64,000 nucleotides of DNA from Bolinopsis microptera (GCF_026151205.1 NC_087075.1:62001-126000); one strand, 5' to 3'. Counted from the first letter of the stretch, positions 10,901 through 23,982 are shown. Numbers and translations are program-made. Notes: generated by a model not told the origin, from the letters alone.

Positions 10901-13900
10901 GAGAAGATAGTAATTATAGGACTTCAGAACAGCATAAATGAGCGACAATAAGTTATTCACAGATTGTTTCTCAACTCTCTCTACGATATGAGGCACAACT
11001 GTCTACTGAGATCCCAGAAGACTTATACAAAACTGAGAACACTAAACATCTAAGCATAAACAACAGAGCTTCGACAGAACATCAGATGTTACATACTAGA
11101 TGGTTCAGATAAGTACCTAGGTGTATATAGTCAACTAGAGATCAGTATGCGACTTCAGAGGATTTGTTAAAAACACACTGAAGTGAGCGCGTTTCAGGTT
11201 TAAGCAAGGCGGCTGACTACAAGTGAGCGTATCTATAGAGACAGATGCCGATAGCTGTCAGGCGTTTTCGGAGATGAGGATTCGGGTAAACTGTGGTTTT
11301 GAGCTTGACACGCAAGTATCGACACTGGTTTTCTTTACTCATGATGGTTGTTATGACATGCGTAGCAAAGGCGACTCATGGTTATTCGGCAGGCTATCAA
11401 CAGTATTCAGTCAGTGGTGTAGACACAGGTAGGATGATGATTCCAATTACGTCGAGTGGCGTGAACAGAGAAGCTAGTTGAAAAGGACACAGGGTTGACA
11501 AAATGTCGATGATTCCTGAGACTGTATACAGACTCTGACATAGCAGATATAGTGAACTAATTAGTTGGGGAGAGTTTAGCAAGGGATGCTATGTGAAGAC
11601 ACTCGTTATCAGTCTAGGTGCGATGACAGGTGATGCTCTCAAGGAGTTTTTATGGCTGCGGAGTCAGGTGTGAAATAGGATGCATACTGAGGTAAGGTAA
11701 ATCATTGAACGGGTTTGTTGGTTGACTTATTTATAGGATGTCTTCATTGGAAGATATAAGCGAGCAACATATAGATTTGATTTGAGTCAAATCTGCAGAG
11801 ATTATAGTTAATAGACTCATATCCAAGGTCTTCTATTTTGTTCTCTAAGCACAAACTTTATGCGACTTAGTTTAGCGGGGATAATAGTATGCGATTCAAC
11901 AGAGATCGCGTTCTTTTTCGTGAGCAGATAAACCTTCGTTAGGAGCAGTATCATAGATAGATCAAATATATCATTACCTTCCTTCGCACTACTGTGAGTA
12001 AGGAGAACACATATACGAAATATGATTCACAAGAGTAGAATTGCGATACTAGATTGAGAACCACTGAGTGATTGGTACTTGGTGCGACAGTGAGGCAGAG
12101 ATTGCTATCGAGCCTATGAGCGTATAAAAGACCAATACAGCTGAGCTCTTTTGGTTAACTGATCACATTCTTTATAGCAAGGATCACTTCTCTTAGTATC
12201 TCTTACTAGAGAGATCTTTGTAGAGCAGCTTATAGCTCAATGTAGGCGATCAACAGATTAAAACAGTAGGTTTATAGTACTCAGTTGATATAGTCTACAG
12301 GGACATCCACACTGGTTGACAACAGCTGACAGCGAGACTAGCTTTAAATTGGAACTTAGATGGCGGAACGGACGAGAGTGACTTTCAACAAACAGTGAGA
12401 GTGGTTATATTCTATATAATAGGACTGCGATAAATGTATTACGTAGTCTAATGCACAATTGATCACCTTGATGATACATAGAGAAGTGAGAGATCTCACA
12501 ACAGTGTATCTATAGAGCGAGCCGCCTAGAGAGAGCGATTCACCTCTGGGCATATAACTGACGTGAGCGCTCTAGGATTATGCTTCTGCTATATGATAAA
12601 GACGTTTTTGCGAGTACGCGATTATAAAACCAGTAGGTGATAAGTATTATAGAACAACACGACGACTGACAGTCAGTTAGAGTATACTATATACCATCAA
12701 CATTTAACTTGAGCACACGTATCTCTTCTCAAACAGAATGTAGAATTCAAGTTATTAGAGTGTCGAACTTCTGGAGTGAGCACAACTACTTCATTTGACT
12801 ATGTCGTAACGTCAACATGGAACTGCTATTGGATAACCTGACACTCACATGTATTTCATAGTCTTTAGTGTGATGCTGCTAGTGCTAGTAATCTATATAG
12901 GTCTCAGATTGTGACAATAATCCGATTCAAATATCGAGAGTCTACCTGGTTACCCAACATGCGCTATTAGCCTTCCTACATCAAATATAAAGCGAACTCA
13001 AAGAACATATGGATATATTACCAAACACTTTAATATTCTGAAGTTATATATACGACAAACTATTGGATTATAGATTGTGTCTATGCGCGACATAAGTTAG
13101 AGATATGCATGCGCTTTGATCTGGGTTCAACCTATTAGCTACACCTACAGCCTACTTTATTTTCTTTATCTATTCTGATATGCGATAGTGTGACCACATT
13201 ATTCTCCTACATTTGAATCTCTTAATGAAAGATCTAGTTGGACCAGTCTTGTTATACTACTTTATGTCACGTACAACTAGATATCAATGAGTGTTATATA
13301 TAATAACACGCGACTAAAATTTCAGTACGAACTTCGACATTCGACTAAGCTCATAAGTCAGACATGACAGAGATTGGACTCTCTGACTGCTAGGCTTCAT
13401 AGGCAACTATATGTGGCTCTGAGACATTTCGTTAACATGTGTGTGCTTTAAAACAAAAGTATCATGAATGGCGACAATTCAAAGATCAATCACAACATCT
13501 ATGTAAACATATGTCAGATAATATATCTTTACAAGATATTACTCATCAAGAGACAGTGAGATAGCTAGTGCATTATGATTATACATAGATGTTTAGAGTG
13601 GCGTTACATAGTAAGCGATATCGTCATTACATAAAGATACTTCGAGGCTGAGCCTGTTTTTTTAGCTAATGAGGCAGAGACCTCAAGTTCATATAGGTAA
13701 CGTATTTAATATGAGATTATATTATATAGAATGTCTCTCAAGGTAAAATATTTCTGATTTTAAACGAACGATACATGAAGCTTCCCCTCACTTAATTAGA
13801 GAGAGTACTTGGTCTTTACTCGATCTAAGGAACTACTCTAACGTACTTCTAATGTTTATATATCTTCATCTAAACAATAACGACCCATACAGATTTATTA

Positions 13901-14305
13901 ATATCTACATTTAATTAATGTCAGGAACACAAATTTTATGATAGATTCTATTACTGTGCATCATTGACAGTTAAATGAGCGGAGCTAAAAGGTCGAGGCT
14001 TGTTGTGTTGCGGACATATGGTATAGAGTTAAGGTTAATTTTTGAAAAACCAAATAGCGAGTACGATTTCCTTAATGAACCTGAAGGAGGATTGTCTGTC
14101 CTGTATTGCTACCATGTAACGTCGAGCTAACAAATTGAATCCACATTTTGAGTAATGCATTTGTTAAAAGTTAATGTATGTCCTATTTGCATCCTGAAGA
14201 GTTCCCATTGCATTCAGTTAAACAAAAAATTTCAGTTAAACAAAAATTTCAGTTTTATGCTATTTATTACAGAGTAAACAAGTTTACAATAAATCAATTT
14301 GATAT
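8000..14305. other. 6.3-kb stretch without recognisable genes
   Basis: No ORF here exceeds about 70 codons and none shows protein-family motifs. The texture from about 8.6 to 13.9 kb is unusual: short words such as CTAGAGATC, GAGAGT and TATATAG recur. Sequence near 9.25-9.75 kb looks pyrimidine-rich on the plus strand, while 10.4-12.6 kb looks purine-rich. There is no clear tandem array except GTGTTACCAT-like triplets at about 8979-9003. I see no tRNA or rRNA. Confidence 0.35.
8755..8815. repeat. Short hairpin with stem of about 20 bp
   Basis: ACTCATGACTATGTGAAAGG at 8755-8774 pairs with CCTTTCACAGAGTCATGAGT at 8796-8815 with one mismatch. The loop region is itself partly palindromic (GTTAAC). 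It is followed by another ACGCGTAC/GTACGCGT-like inverted stretch. It has no coding neighbour, so its role is unknown. Confidence 0.7.
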
Positions 14306-14313
14306 TTAAAGGA

Positions 14314-15142
14314 CAGGAATCGACCGGGACATGATTTCAGGCCTGACGGCTGACCGAGACCGGGACCAGGACCAAGAATCCTGAATTAACTGGGACCGGG
14401 ACCGGGATCATAAATCACATTTGACCGGTACCGGGATGAAAAATGTGACTTGACCAGGACCGGGATAGCTCAAAATTGCCAATCCCGGTACCGGGATTCC
14501 CGGTACCAAGAATTCCGGTTGATTACTGGTTAATTCATGATCATAATTGATTACTCAAACTTGTTCAGCAATTTTAAACATTGTTTTATTTGGCTTAGAG
14601 GATGTTTAAAGATGAAATTCACAATGAATGAAAGGAAAAACTTAAAATCACAGGGGCCATAATTTTTAAATTATGTAACAGTATTAGAATTAGAATTAGA
14701 ATTAGAATCAAATTTACACAGCAATACAATAAGAATAAAAAATAATTTAAGAAGCTTCAATCTGCTGTGCAGGACATTCAAGTCAGTCGAAAACTGTTAG
14801 CAGAACACCCTTCTAGGCACATAAGGATATAGTATGTAAAACATAATGAGTAATAACTTAATGAGTGATAAAATAAGATATGATTTAACAGTGAACTGTG
14901 GGCATGAAGGTAACAATTAAGATTACATAGATGCCCACTAGTATAGAATTATTATTATTATTATTAAAATCACAGTGAATGAAATTATGTAAAAGATCCC
15001 GGTCAAAATCCCGGCAAATTTGAGTGATTGACCGGGACCGGGATCATAAATCAGCATTTGACCGGGACCAGGACCAGGATAGCTCAAAATTGCCAATCCC
15101 GGTATCGGGATTCCCGGTACCGGGAATCCCGGTCGATTCCTG
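14314..15142. mobile_element. Non-autonomous hAT-type DNA transposon (829 bp)
   Basis: The element starts CAGGAATCGACCGGGA and ends TCCCGGTCGATTCCTG, a perfect 16-bp terminal inverted repeat. It is flanked on both sides by TTAAAGGA (14306-14313 and 15143-15150), a perfect 8-bp target-site duplication. An 8-bp duplication with a CAGG-type terminus is the hallmark of the hAT superfamily. There is no transposase ORF. Inside, about 200 bp near the left end and about 120 bp near the right end carry GACCGGGACCGGGAT words and a shared GATAGCTCAAAATTGCCAAT segment. These are the kind of subterminal repeats that bind hAT transposases. Confidence 0.9.
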
Positions 15143-15150
15143 TTAAAGGA

Positions 15151-16568
15151 ATCCTAATTCAATGTGTAGTGTGGTTGTCACTCTTTAAATATATTAGATA
15201 TAGGTTGACGGGGCAAAGGAGTGTGCGTGCTGTTCGCTATTGCTCACACCAAACGGTAACCTAGTAAATGTTTTGTATGGACACCGGTCTCCATCAGGAT
15301 ACAAAATTAGGATTGTAGAATTTATTGTATAACTTTTAGTGCAGTGGAGGTAGCGGTGTGGTGCATTACTAGAGTGACAGCCTACTGATTTAGAGTTGTT
15401 TTTAAGTGAGCATAATGGGTATATTTTTGGACCTAAAGGCTTTAGTATGGCAACTTTAAAATTGGTTCTTTTAATCATTTATTAAATATCAGTTAAAAAA
15501 TATATAAATCTGGAATCTGTTCACACTGTGAACCACTGAACCAGTCCTATAAAAATTTCAAAAACCCTCTTAAATTGAATATTTAAAACGTCTCAATAAT
15601 GGAAATAGTCATACAATTAAGAAATTCACCAAATTGGTAATATATCTACCTAAGAGAAAAATACCTACTTAAGTCAATGTCTACCTGTTATTCTGTAAAT
15701 AAGGTGCTTATATAATATATATCTGAGTGAACTTAATAGTAAAATTATTTGATGCCTTTTTGATTGACGATGGATGATGATTAATTACTCTACACTCGAC
15801 TGTCACGTGGCTTTTTCAACCCGTTCTCTAAGTAAAACAAAATTTTTTTAAGTAAAACAAAATTTAAATTTTATTGCCATTACAATGAATAATAATATCA
15901 TAATAAATATAAGTAGACATCCGATAATAAACTTGTTACATCCAGTACAACCCAAGATGTCAGCCGACGCGACTTACAAAAATAAAGAAAGCTAGCATGT
16001 TCATTGTTGTAGTTTTTCTAACGAGCATACTTAGGCTGTACGGAAATAGCTTTAATTCTACGTCATATTAAAAACGTTACATCATTTTTGCTAGATACAA
16101 AAATAAATTTTAGAATAAATAACTCTTTTGCTGCTTAGGCGCAGCACCGCGCTGGGTCCACATGTTATACAGCGTGTAGCAACACAGCGCTGAAAATAGA
16201 AGATGATTGAGCTATAACATATGAGCGGTGCGCCGCGCCTAAACCTAAAACCATAAACTTTAAATTGTAAATATTGTTAAAATATTTAAACGAGTTTTGC
16301 GAAATAATATGACATGCTGATTTCGTAGGATATTACAATTGTAACCGTGCCAGTTCCAAATGTGAGTCAGCGCTTAAACCAAAAGCAGTTGGCAAAAGGA
16401 GCCAGTTGCCTGCAAGAGCTTTACTAGCACCCGATTTACCATTTTTGGAGCACAAACCCAAACCTAAACCGGCCAAGCACAAAAATATGTTATCGCCACG
16501 ATTGGGTGGATTGATTCCCAGAATATTTATCAGCACGCGGCACTAATAATATGAAGTTCATTATCGAA
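15151..16568. other. AT-rich non-coding stretch
   Basis: No gene is seen. A small inverted pair at about 16137-16151 (AGGCGCAGCACCGCGC) and 16223-16242 (GAGCGGTGCGCCGCGCCT) could mark a ~110-bp miniature element, but no target duplication is clear. Confidence 0.35.
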
Positions 16569-17368
16569 TTTTAGATATGCCATGGATCGTTAACACATAT
16601 ATAGAAGGTTATTAAAGAATAATTAATGTTTGGTTGTTGGTATAAATCGATATTAATCAATTATTTAAAATAGTATTTGTGTTTGTTATTATTAATTATT
16701 GAGTTACGTTCGATTTAAATATTAAAACACTACTACAATACATTTCACAAAACAAAACGACGGGGACACAGAAAGGAGAAGGACAACACATCACACGGAC
16801 GGAAACTGCTGCTGAGTTGACGAGTATCTGATTATGTTAATTATGGGTCTCTTGTTCATTAAAATAGGTGTGATCATACTTCTAGAGTATATTGGGCTGA
16901 CACAGTTGCTGCAAGGTTAACATTGGGGTCCGAAACCGGGAGTGTGATACAACTTATTTTCGCGTTACGTAGTAAGGGATACAAAATATAAAATATAAGA
17001 TATATATGACTGCAAGTTTACGGATATAGCGCGGCGTCATTTCATAATTCTGGCGCGGTAAATCACGCTGGGTAATGAAATGATAAAGTTATACAATGTT
17101 TAAGTTTCGCGCGCTACGTTTACACAATATATTTGTGAGTCCGTCCCACGTTCCAGACACACACTCCAGACAAGTCCAGACACTAGTGTAAAGCGGTTGT
17201 GCTGATCAGTGTTGTGTGTTATATGCGTGAATATATAGTTTCTATGTTTGACTGTGGTGTGTATTGTGTGTGTTATTTTGTGTGTGTAGTATGAAATCTA
17301 TATGGACTAGTTTGTGTGTTCTTATTATAGGCACATGTCATTTCCATCAAAGTTGAGTTCTGACCATT
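16569..17368. repeat. Left copy of an ~800-bp direct duplication (LINE 3' end)
   Basis: This segment is almost identical to 23079-23875, with a few single-base indels. It begins TTTTAGATATGCCATGGATC and ends TGAGTTCTGACCATT. In the right copy the same segment runs straight into LINE ORF2 (23983-27192, minus strand), so it is that LINE's last codons and 3' UTR. Here it abuts the TG end of the Ty3 LTR at 17369. Confidence 0.85.
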
Positions 17369-18061
17369 TGTCAGTTGGTTACAATGGTCTTTTACAAATG
17401 ATACACACTGATTCCAGATACAGATAACATCCTGTATAAGTTAATTGTTAGAATGTATTATCAATGATATCATTAGATTACTCAATCACAATATTATCAA
17501 ATATATCATTAGATCAATCAATCACAATATGTCCTTGACATTACTCCCCCTTAAAAAAAATATTTAGCGATAAAGTCGCGTGATAAAATGAGTGTTTTTA
17601 TGCGCGGCTTTAAATGCTAAAAAAATGTACTTTTCTTATGCGTAAGATCTAAAATCTAGCTGTAGAAAAACCGTTATTTCTATGCCACGTATGTTTTACA
17701 AAACATCACGTAAGTCCTGAAAGCTCAATAAAATTTAAAATCAGGTTTTAAAAATGTATCATAATTTGTCATTAAATGCATCTAATAAATATTAGTTAAA
17801 TGTTGATACATCTTTAAATTTATCTCTCAACATAGAATCAGTTTGCTTTTTGTTCATCAACTCCATAAAAAGTTGGTTTACACCAATTCTACCTGACGAG
17901 CCGAACTGTACTTTCCTGAGTAGGTGTGGAGTAGTTGGAGAAACAGCGTGTTGAATAGTCGGAGAGGCAGAGTGTTGAGTAGTTGGAGAAAGTAGGGTGT
18001 TGAATAGTCGGAGAAAGCAGAGTGTTGAATAGTCGGAGAAGTAGGGTGCGAGATGTTTTCA
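17369..18061 (-). repeat. 3' LTR of the Ty3-type element
   Basis: This copy is about 693 bp and has canonical ends, TG at 17369 and CA at 18061 on the plus strand. It is near-identical to 22395-23082. It contains a GGAGAAGTAGGGTGTTGAAT-like minisatellite of about 35 bp at 17930-18045. It lies downstream of the integrase frame, because the element is on the minus strand. No strong polypurine tract is seen next to 18062. Confidence 0.85.
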
Positions 18062-18464
18062 CTAAAAGCTGCCATATCTTCTTGTGGAATATTTATAACA
18101 TTGTTTCTAAATGCAGTCATATCCACTTGTACTTTGTTGAAAGGCAATTTCAGAGCTCTAGTTAAAGTGATACTTCCACTGGGATCTGCTCGAGATGCTA
18201 ATCTTCGTCTAAGTTCGCTCAGAGTTAATTTGAGGCATAGCAGGAGTAGATTCAATCAAATTCTTCTTGGGGCTCCGTTGTCATATTATAGCTTGCGGTT
18301 TTAGATGCTTCGTGTTGTTCATGTATTGGCATTAGATTGTTGTGATGATAGACTTTTATACCACCTTTAGGTCCTTTAATAGCATAGGTGAAGGTCCCCA
18401 TCTTTTTGTCAATTGTGTACGGTCCTCTTTTCCAGTTGGCAGCTATTTAGGATTGGCTCCGTAG

Positions 18465-21400
18465 TTACGTTTCATTCATCACTTCTTGATTAACTGAGTA
18501 TGTGTTTATAACAGCTTTTTTGTCATGCTGCTCTTTATACTGGATTTTTGCTTCCTGTAAGTTGATGCCAGCATTCTGCATGATGATCTTCCCACTCAAC
18601 TTTTGTTTGTCATGTTCTTTTAAACCCATGTAATTATCAACAGGTAATTGAGCATGGTCAGCAAACCATACAAAGGAATGGTGATATTTCAAAGATTTAT
18701 TCACTGTATTGTTGTGGGCCAATACTGCTTCGTAGATGATAAGATCCCAATCATGTACGGATATCTTTCGCATATTACACTAACTAAGGATTTAACAGAT
18801 CCGATTGATCTTTCAGCTAGACCATTTCCCTCTGGGTGATATGGGGAAGATTTCTCTTTGCCAATTCCCAAGTAATCGCATAAATTATTGATCACATTGC
18901 CGTTGACGTTTGCTCCTTGATCTGATCTCAGCTTTATTGGGATGCTAAATATAGACAGCCACTTGTCACACAATGCCTGTTTCAGAGTTTCAGCTTTCTG
19001 ATTACTGAGTGCTGCTACTGAGATGAATCTTGTAGCTAAGTCTACAATTAAAAGGAAACAGCACTTTCCTCGTGGGGATATTGGCATACTTGCCACGTCT
19101 ATGCTGATCGATTCTCTGGATTTGGAACTGCAGGTGTAATTATTTAGTTCCGCTTTAGGAGTTTTTTGTCTTTTACAGGCAGCACAGGATTGGCAGTCAC
19201 GTACCCAGTTTTCGATTTGGCCTAGTCATCCGTCTCCACCAAAATCTTGACTTCACCATAATCACTGTGTTTTCTGCTCCTGAGTGATATTGTCCATGCA
19301 GTTCATCTACAACTTCTCTTTGTAGCTTTTCTGGGATGACAATTCTTTCTCCTCTTTTCAGTACATCATCTTCAATGTGAAGAAACCTGATGTTCCTGAA
19401 CGGACCTTTAATTATTTTCTTTTGTTCTTCAAGCTTTTTCACTACAAATCGCAGTGCTTTATCCTCCTTTTGAAACTTTTTAATCTTTTCAATATCACAC
19501 GTATTTGAGTCAGTTTTATCATCAGTATGATAGATATACTCGTCTCCATCCGCTTCTGTGGCTTACAGGATTTTCTTTGATTTCTACTCTACTTAGGGCA
19601 TCAGCAATCTCGTTATCTTCTCCTTTGATGTACTCAATAGTGTAATCAATTGATTCAAGCTCTAACAACCATCTAACAATCTTTTCCTCTGTTGTCTTGG
19701 TGATTACGGATGAATTTCAAACGGCTCGTGGTCAGTAATAATATTACTTTGCCTGAGCAATACACATCCACTTTCTTGAGCACTCTTTGATAGCAAATAG
19801 CTCCAATTCTGTTACCTTCCAGTTTCTCTGACATTTCTGTAGGGTTTTGGAATGATATCCTAGCGTGATATTCGGCCTTTATCATCTTTCTGAAACAAGA
19901 CTCCTCCCACTGAGATTTCTGATGCATCTGATGAATGTAGAAACATTTTGAGAAATCTGGTAACCCTAGTGCTGGTGCTTTGGTGAGACTGTCTATCAAT
20001 TGATCTAGAGCTTGTTGCTGCTTATTACCCCAGACAAACTTCTCTTTATCTGATAGAATCATGGTTAAAGGTTTGGTTATCTCTGCATATTTGGGGACAA
20101 AACGTCTGTTGAAGTTACCAATACCTAAAAGTCTTTGAACCTGCGTTTTAGTTTGAGGGATCGGGAAGTCAATCAACTTTTTGAACATTGTCTTTTCTGG
20201 GTAACACTTCATTGTGTCTGATATGAAATCCTAGGCAGTCTATTTCTTTGAATCCAAATTCACACTTCTCGGGTTTCAATGACAGGTTGTACCTCTCTAC
20301 CTCTTCTAACACTGCAGTCACGTGCATAGAGGTGTTCTTCGAATGTTTCTGAAAATATGAAAACATTATCACTAAATGCTCCAACTCCATCAATATCTCT
20401 CTCTTTAAGATCATTGATCATTTTATCCATATTCCTTTGGAAAGTTGCTTGGCTATTTTTAAGTCCAAAAGGCATACGATTGAATTCATATTTACCATTA
20501 GGCACGCTGAATGAAGTTTTCTTTTTATCATCTTCATGTACCTCCAAACACCAGTAACCTGAAGCGAGGTCTAGTTGGGTAAAGTAGTTACAGTTCAAAC
20601 AAGCATCAATCATATCATTCACGTCAGGCAGGGGGATAAGAATCTTGGACGTATTCTTATTCAAATTACGGAAATCTATGACAAATCGTTTAGTATTGTC
20701 CTGTTTAGTGACGAGAAGAGGGTTACTATTGTATGGAGATTTAGAAGGGCGGATAATTCCATTATTTAACATTCTCAATCACTTGTTGATTAACTTCATT
20801 TTTCCATTTGTCAGGAATTCTACGTACCTTGTCTTTACTAACACGGTCGTCTCTACTAAAGATACGATGAAGTTCAGTGGTGCACAACTTTGGAGCTTTG
20901 CTGTTTTGACAAAAACTTGGCAAAAATCTTCTACCAACAATTTGATGCTTCTTTCTGATTTTCAGCCAGGTCTTGACCAATCTTACATCTGTTGATGATA
21001 CTGGTGATATCTTTGGTATGATCTTCGGAGACCATGAAAACCCAGTCTTCTCCAATTCTCACTCTTGATTTGTCCAGTCAAATTCAGTGGTTCCAAAATG
21101 TTGCAAAAGTCTCTGCCCAAAATCAAACAAATTCTCCCTGTCAGGAATTGGCAGAGGTTTGACCAGATGCTTTGTCTCCCAAGTTGAACTGATAAGAATC
21201 CTGCATTCAACTGGTTTCTCCAGCATATTCAACACCTCCAATCCCATAAACCTTATGGGACTTGGTTGATACTAATTCAGGAACAGTTCCTCTACTCATC
21301 ACTGATATCCCTGCCCTCCGCTCTGTCAAATAGTATGTCCACGTCCTTCTCAACATTGTTCACTGAGATGATGCCATATTGTCATAAATTGTTCTTCTTT

Positions 21401-22367
21401 GGCAACTTGAAGTATTTGGGGCTACTAGAACTTCTGGAACTTGAGCTATTCGACCTTCTCAAGTGGGGCTATTATATCCTCTGGGAGCTGGAGCTAGAGC
21501 TATTGTGAGCTATTGTTTTCGGTCAATTTTACATAGCATTTTTTCTCATGATGTCCTTCTTTGCCACAACGAACACATTTTCTTTTGCTGCATCGGTTGG
21601 CATAGTGACCGTTTTTCTAGGCATTATCCAGCATTTTCTGTCTTTGCCATTATATCCATCAGCTTGTGAGTTGGGTTTTGTTGTACATAACAATCTGTTC
21701 GTCCTCACCATCATTGTTTTGGTCGTCCTCTTCTTGAAACATTCCCAGCATCCTTGAACATTGTGCAAACCCCTCTCTCAGTTCTTCTGCCCATCTTGGC
21801 ATTTCATCTGCAACAAATACATCAAACTTTCTTTCTCTTTCTTGATGATTTGAGGTGTACTTGTGCTTTTCTTTAGGGTAGTCAATTTATCTTTCGCCAA
21901 TCTTAAAAATTTCCCACCACTGCTGCTGCGTCCATGTCCGGTTTGAATTTGTCAGCATTGTCATCATAGATTTGCTCTCCATCTGGTATGACTTTCAAGT
22001 ACTTCAGCAGTAGCATGTCAGGCGTTATTTTTGGCTATATCTGCTTCGCTTTGCAGTAAGAAGAAATAACTGACTATGTCTGTATATGATCTTGATGCCG
22101 GCTTCAGGTCCCAAAACTCATTCACACTTGATACTCTTCCCACTGTCCCATCTATCAATTCTTCTAAAAGACTAAGTGCCATGCTTTGTCTAGGGTATCT
22201 TCTTTGATCGCGTTTCGGCTAAGAGAACATAGCTGCTGAATACATAAGCCGGTATCATGCTCTTCTTCTGAGCCTCTGTCAGCGTCGCTGTAGCAGCCAG
22301 GTATCTCCTCCTCCATTCTCTCACCGACTGTCCCACTGTTAGGTGGTGGTATTGGAGTTTGTGCCAT
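18465..22367 (-). pseudogene. Ty3/gypsy-type gag-pol, frameshifted
   Basis: Read right to left, the domains run in Ty3 order. Gag starts at 22367 (MAQTPIPPP). A CCHC zinc knuckle (CVRCGKEGHHEKKC) lies near 21535-21580, with remains of a second one just upstream. A protease remnant (ISVMSRGTVPELV) is near 21300. RT lies at 20778-20260 with LDLASGYW and NRMPFGLKN. RNase H lies at 20170-19680. The integrase zinc finger and HGQYHSGAENT are near 19330. The integrase core has Asp in SIDVASM, Asp in LRSDQGANV and Glu in GNGLAERS, from about 19115 to 18850. The RT catalytic YxDD is FSDN here. At least eight frame changes or stops break the coding sequence, so this copy is not autonomous. Confidence 0.85.
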
Positions 22368-22394
22368 CTTTACTTTATAACGAGAGGATGTTAA

Positions 22395-23082
22395 TGTCAG
22401 TTGGTTACAATGGTCTTTTACAAATGATACACACTGATTCCAGATACAGATAACATCCTGTATAAGTTAATTGTTAGAATGTATTATCAATGATATCATT
22501 AGATTACTCAATCACAATATTATCAAATATATCATTAGATCAATCAATCACAATATTTCCTTGACATTACTCCCCCTTAAAAAAAATATTTAGCGATAAA
22601 GTCGCGTGATAAAATGCGCGTTTTTATGCGCGGCTTTAAATGCTAAAAAAATGTACTTTTCTTATGCGTAAGATCTAAAATCTAGCTGTAGAAAAACCGT
22701 TATTTCTATGCCACGTAAGTTTTACAAAACATCACGTAAGTCTGAAAGCTCAATATAAATTTAAAATCAGGTTAAAAATGTATCAAATTTGTCATTAAAT
22801 GCATCTAATAAATATTAGTTAAAAGTTGATACAACTTTAAATTTATCTCTCATCATAGAAATCAGTTTGTTTTTGTTCATCAACTCCATAAAAAGTTGGT
22901 TTACACACAATTCTACCTGACGAGCGAACTGTACTTTCTGAAGTAGGTTGTGGAGTAGTTGGAGAAACAGCGTGTTGAATAGTCGGAGAGGCAGAGTGTT
23001 GAGTAGTTGGAGAAGTAGGGTGTTGAATAGTCGGAGAAGCAGAGTGTTGAATAGTCGGAGAAGTTGGGTGCGAGATGTTTTT
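22395..23082 (-). repeat. 5' LTR of the Ty3-type element, terminal bases lost
   Basis: This is the direct copy of 17369-18061. It starts with the same TGTCAGTTGG, but at its right end the left copy's GATGTTTTCA is replaced by GATGTTTTT running into AGATATGCC, the first bases of the duplicated LINE 3' end. The CA terminus is therefore missing and the join falls in a run of T. The bases next to the TG end (22394 downward on the minus strand, TTAACATCCTCTCG) should hold the primer-binding site; I do not recognise a tRNA match. Confidence 0.85.
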
Positions 23083-23875
23083 AGATATGCCATGGATCGT
23101 TAACACATATATAGAAGGTTATTAAAGAATAATTAATGTTTGGTTGTTGGTATAAATCGATATTAATCAATTATTTAAAATAGTATTTGTGTTTGTTATT
23201 ATTAATTATTGAGTTACGTTCGATTTAAATATTAAAACACTACTACAATACATTTCACAAAACAAAACGACGGGGACACAGAAAGGAGAAGGACAACACA
23301 TCACACGGACGGAACTGCTGCTGAGTTGACGAGTATCTGATTATGTTAATTATGGGTCCTCTTGTTCATTAAAATAGGTGTGATCATACTTCTAGAGTAT
23401 ATTGGGCTGACACAGTTGCTGCAAGGTTAACATTGGGGTCCAAAACCGGGAGTGTGATACAACTTATTTCGCGTTACGTAGTAAGGGATACAAAATATAA
23501 AATATAAGATATATATGACTGCAAGTTTACGGATATAGCGCGGCGTCATTTCATAATTCTGGCGCGGTAAATCACGCTGGGTAATGAAATGATAAAGTTA
23601 TACAATGTTTAAGTTTCGCGCGCTACGTTTACACAATATATTTGTGAGTCCGTCCCACGTTCCAGACACACACTCCAGACAAGTCCAGACACTAGTGTAA
23701 AGCGGTTGAGCTGATCAGTGTTGTGTGTTATATGCGTGAATATATAGTTTCTATGTTTGACTGTGGTGTGTATTGTGTGTGTTATTTTGTGTGTGTAGTA
23801 TGAATCTATATGGACTAGTTTGTGTGTTCTTATTATAGGCACATGTCATTCCATCAAAGTTGAGTTCTGACCATT
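23079..23875. repeat. Right copy of the ~800-bp direct duplication
   Basis: It matches 16569-17368 and is continuous with LINE ORF2 to its right. On the minus strand its first part encodes the LINE C terminus (EWSELNFDGMTCAYNK, ending within the copy); the rest is 3' UTR, including GT-rich stretches. Confidence 0.85.
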
Positions 23876-23982
23876 CATCAGTGTTTCCAGCTTTTTGAGC
23901 ATTGAGTAGCATAGTTTTAATGCGACCTTTAACAAGTGCAATTGGGGACGAGAAGTCAATCTTACTAGAAGGTTTAAGGAAT

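Larger units (their letters stand above)
17369..23082 (-). mobile_element. Ty3/gypsy-type LTR retrotransposon, degenerate
   Basis: Two ~690-bp LTRs flank a 4.3-kb internal region holding gag-pol on the minus strand. The LTRs differ at only a handful of sites, mainly single-base indels, so the insertion looks young even though the reading frame is heavily broken. The simplest reading of the flanks is insertion into the C-terminal codons of the CR1-like LINE, followed by a rearrangement that duplicated the LINE 3' end. Confidence 0.85.

Noticed and set aside
9256-12553. Several 60-70-codon ORFs
   Set aside because: Expected by chance in this length; no domain, signal peptide or codon pattern that I can support.
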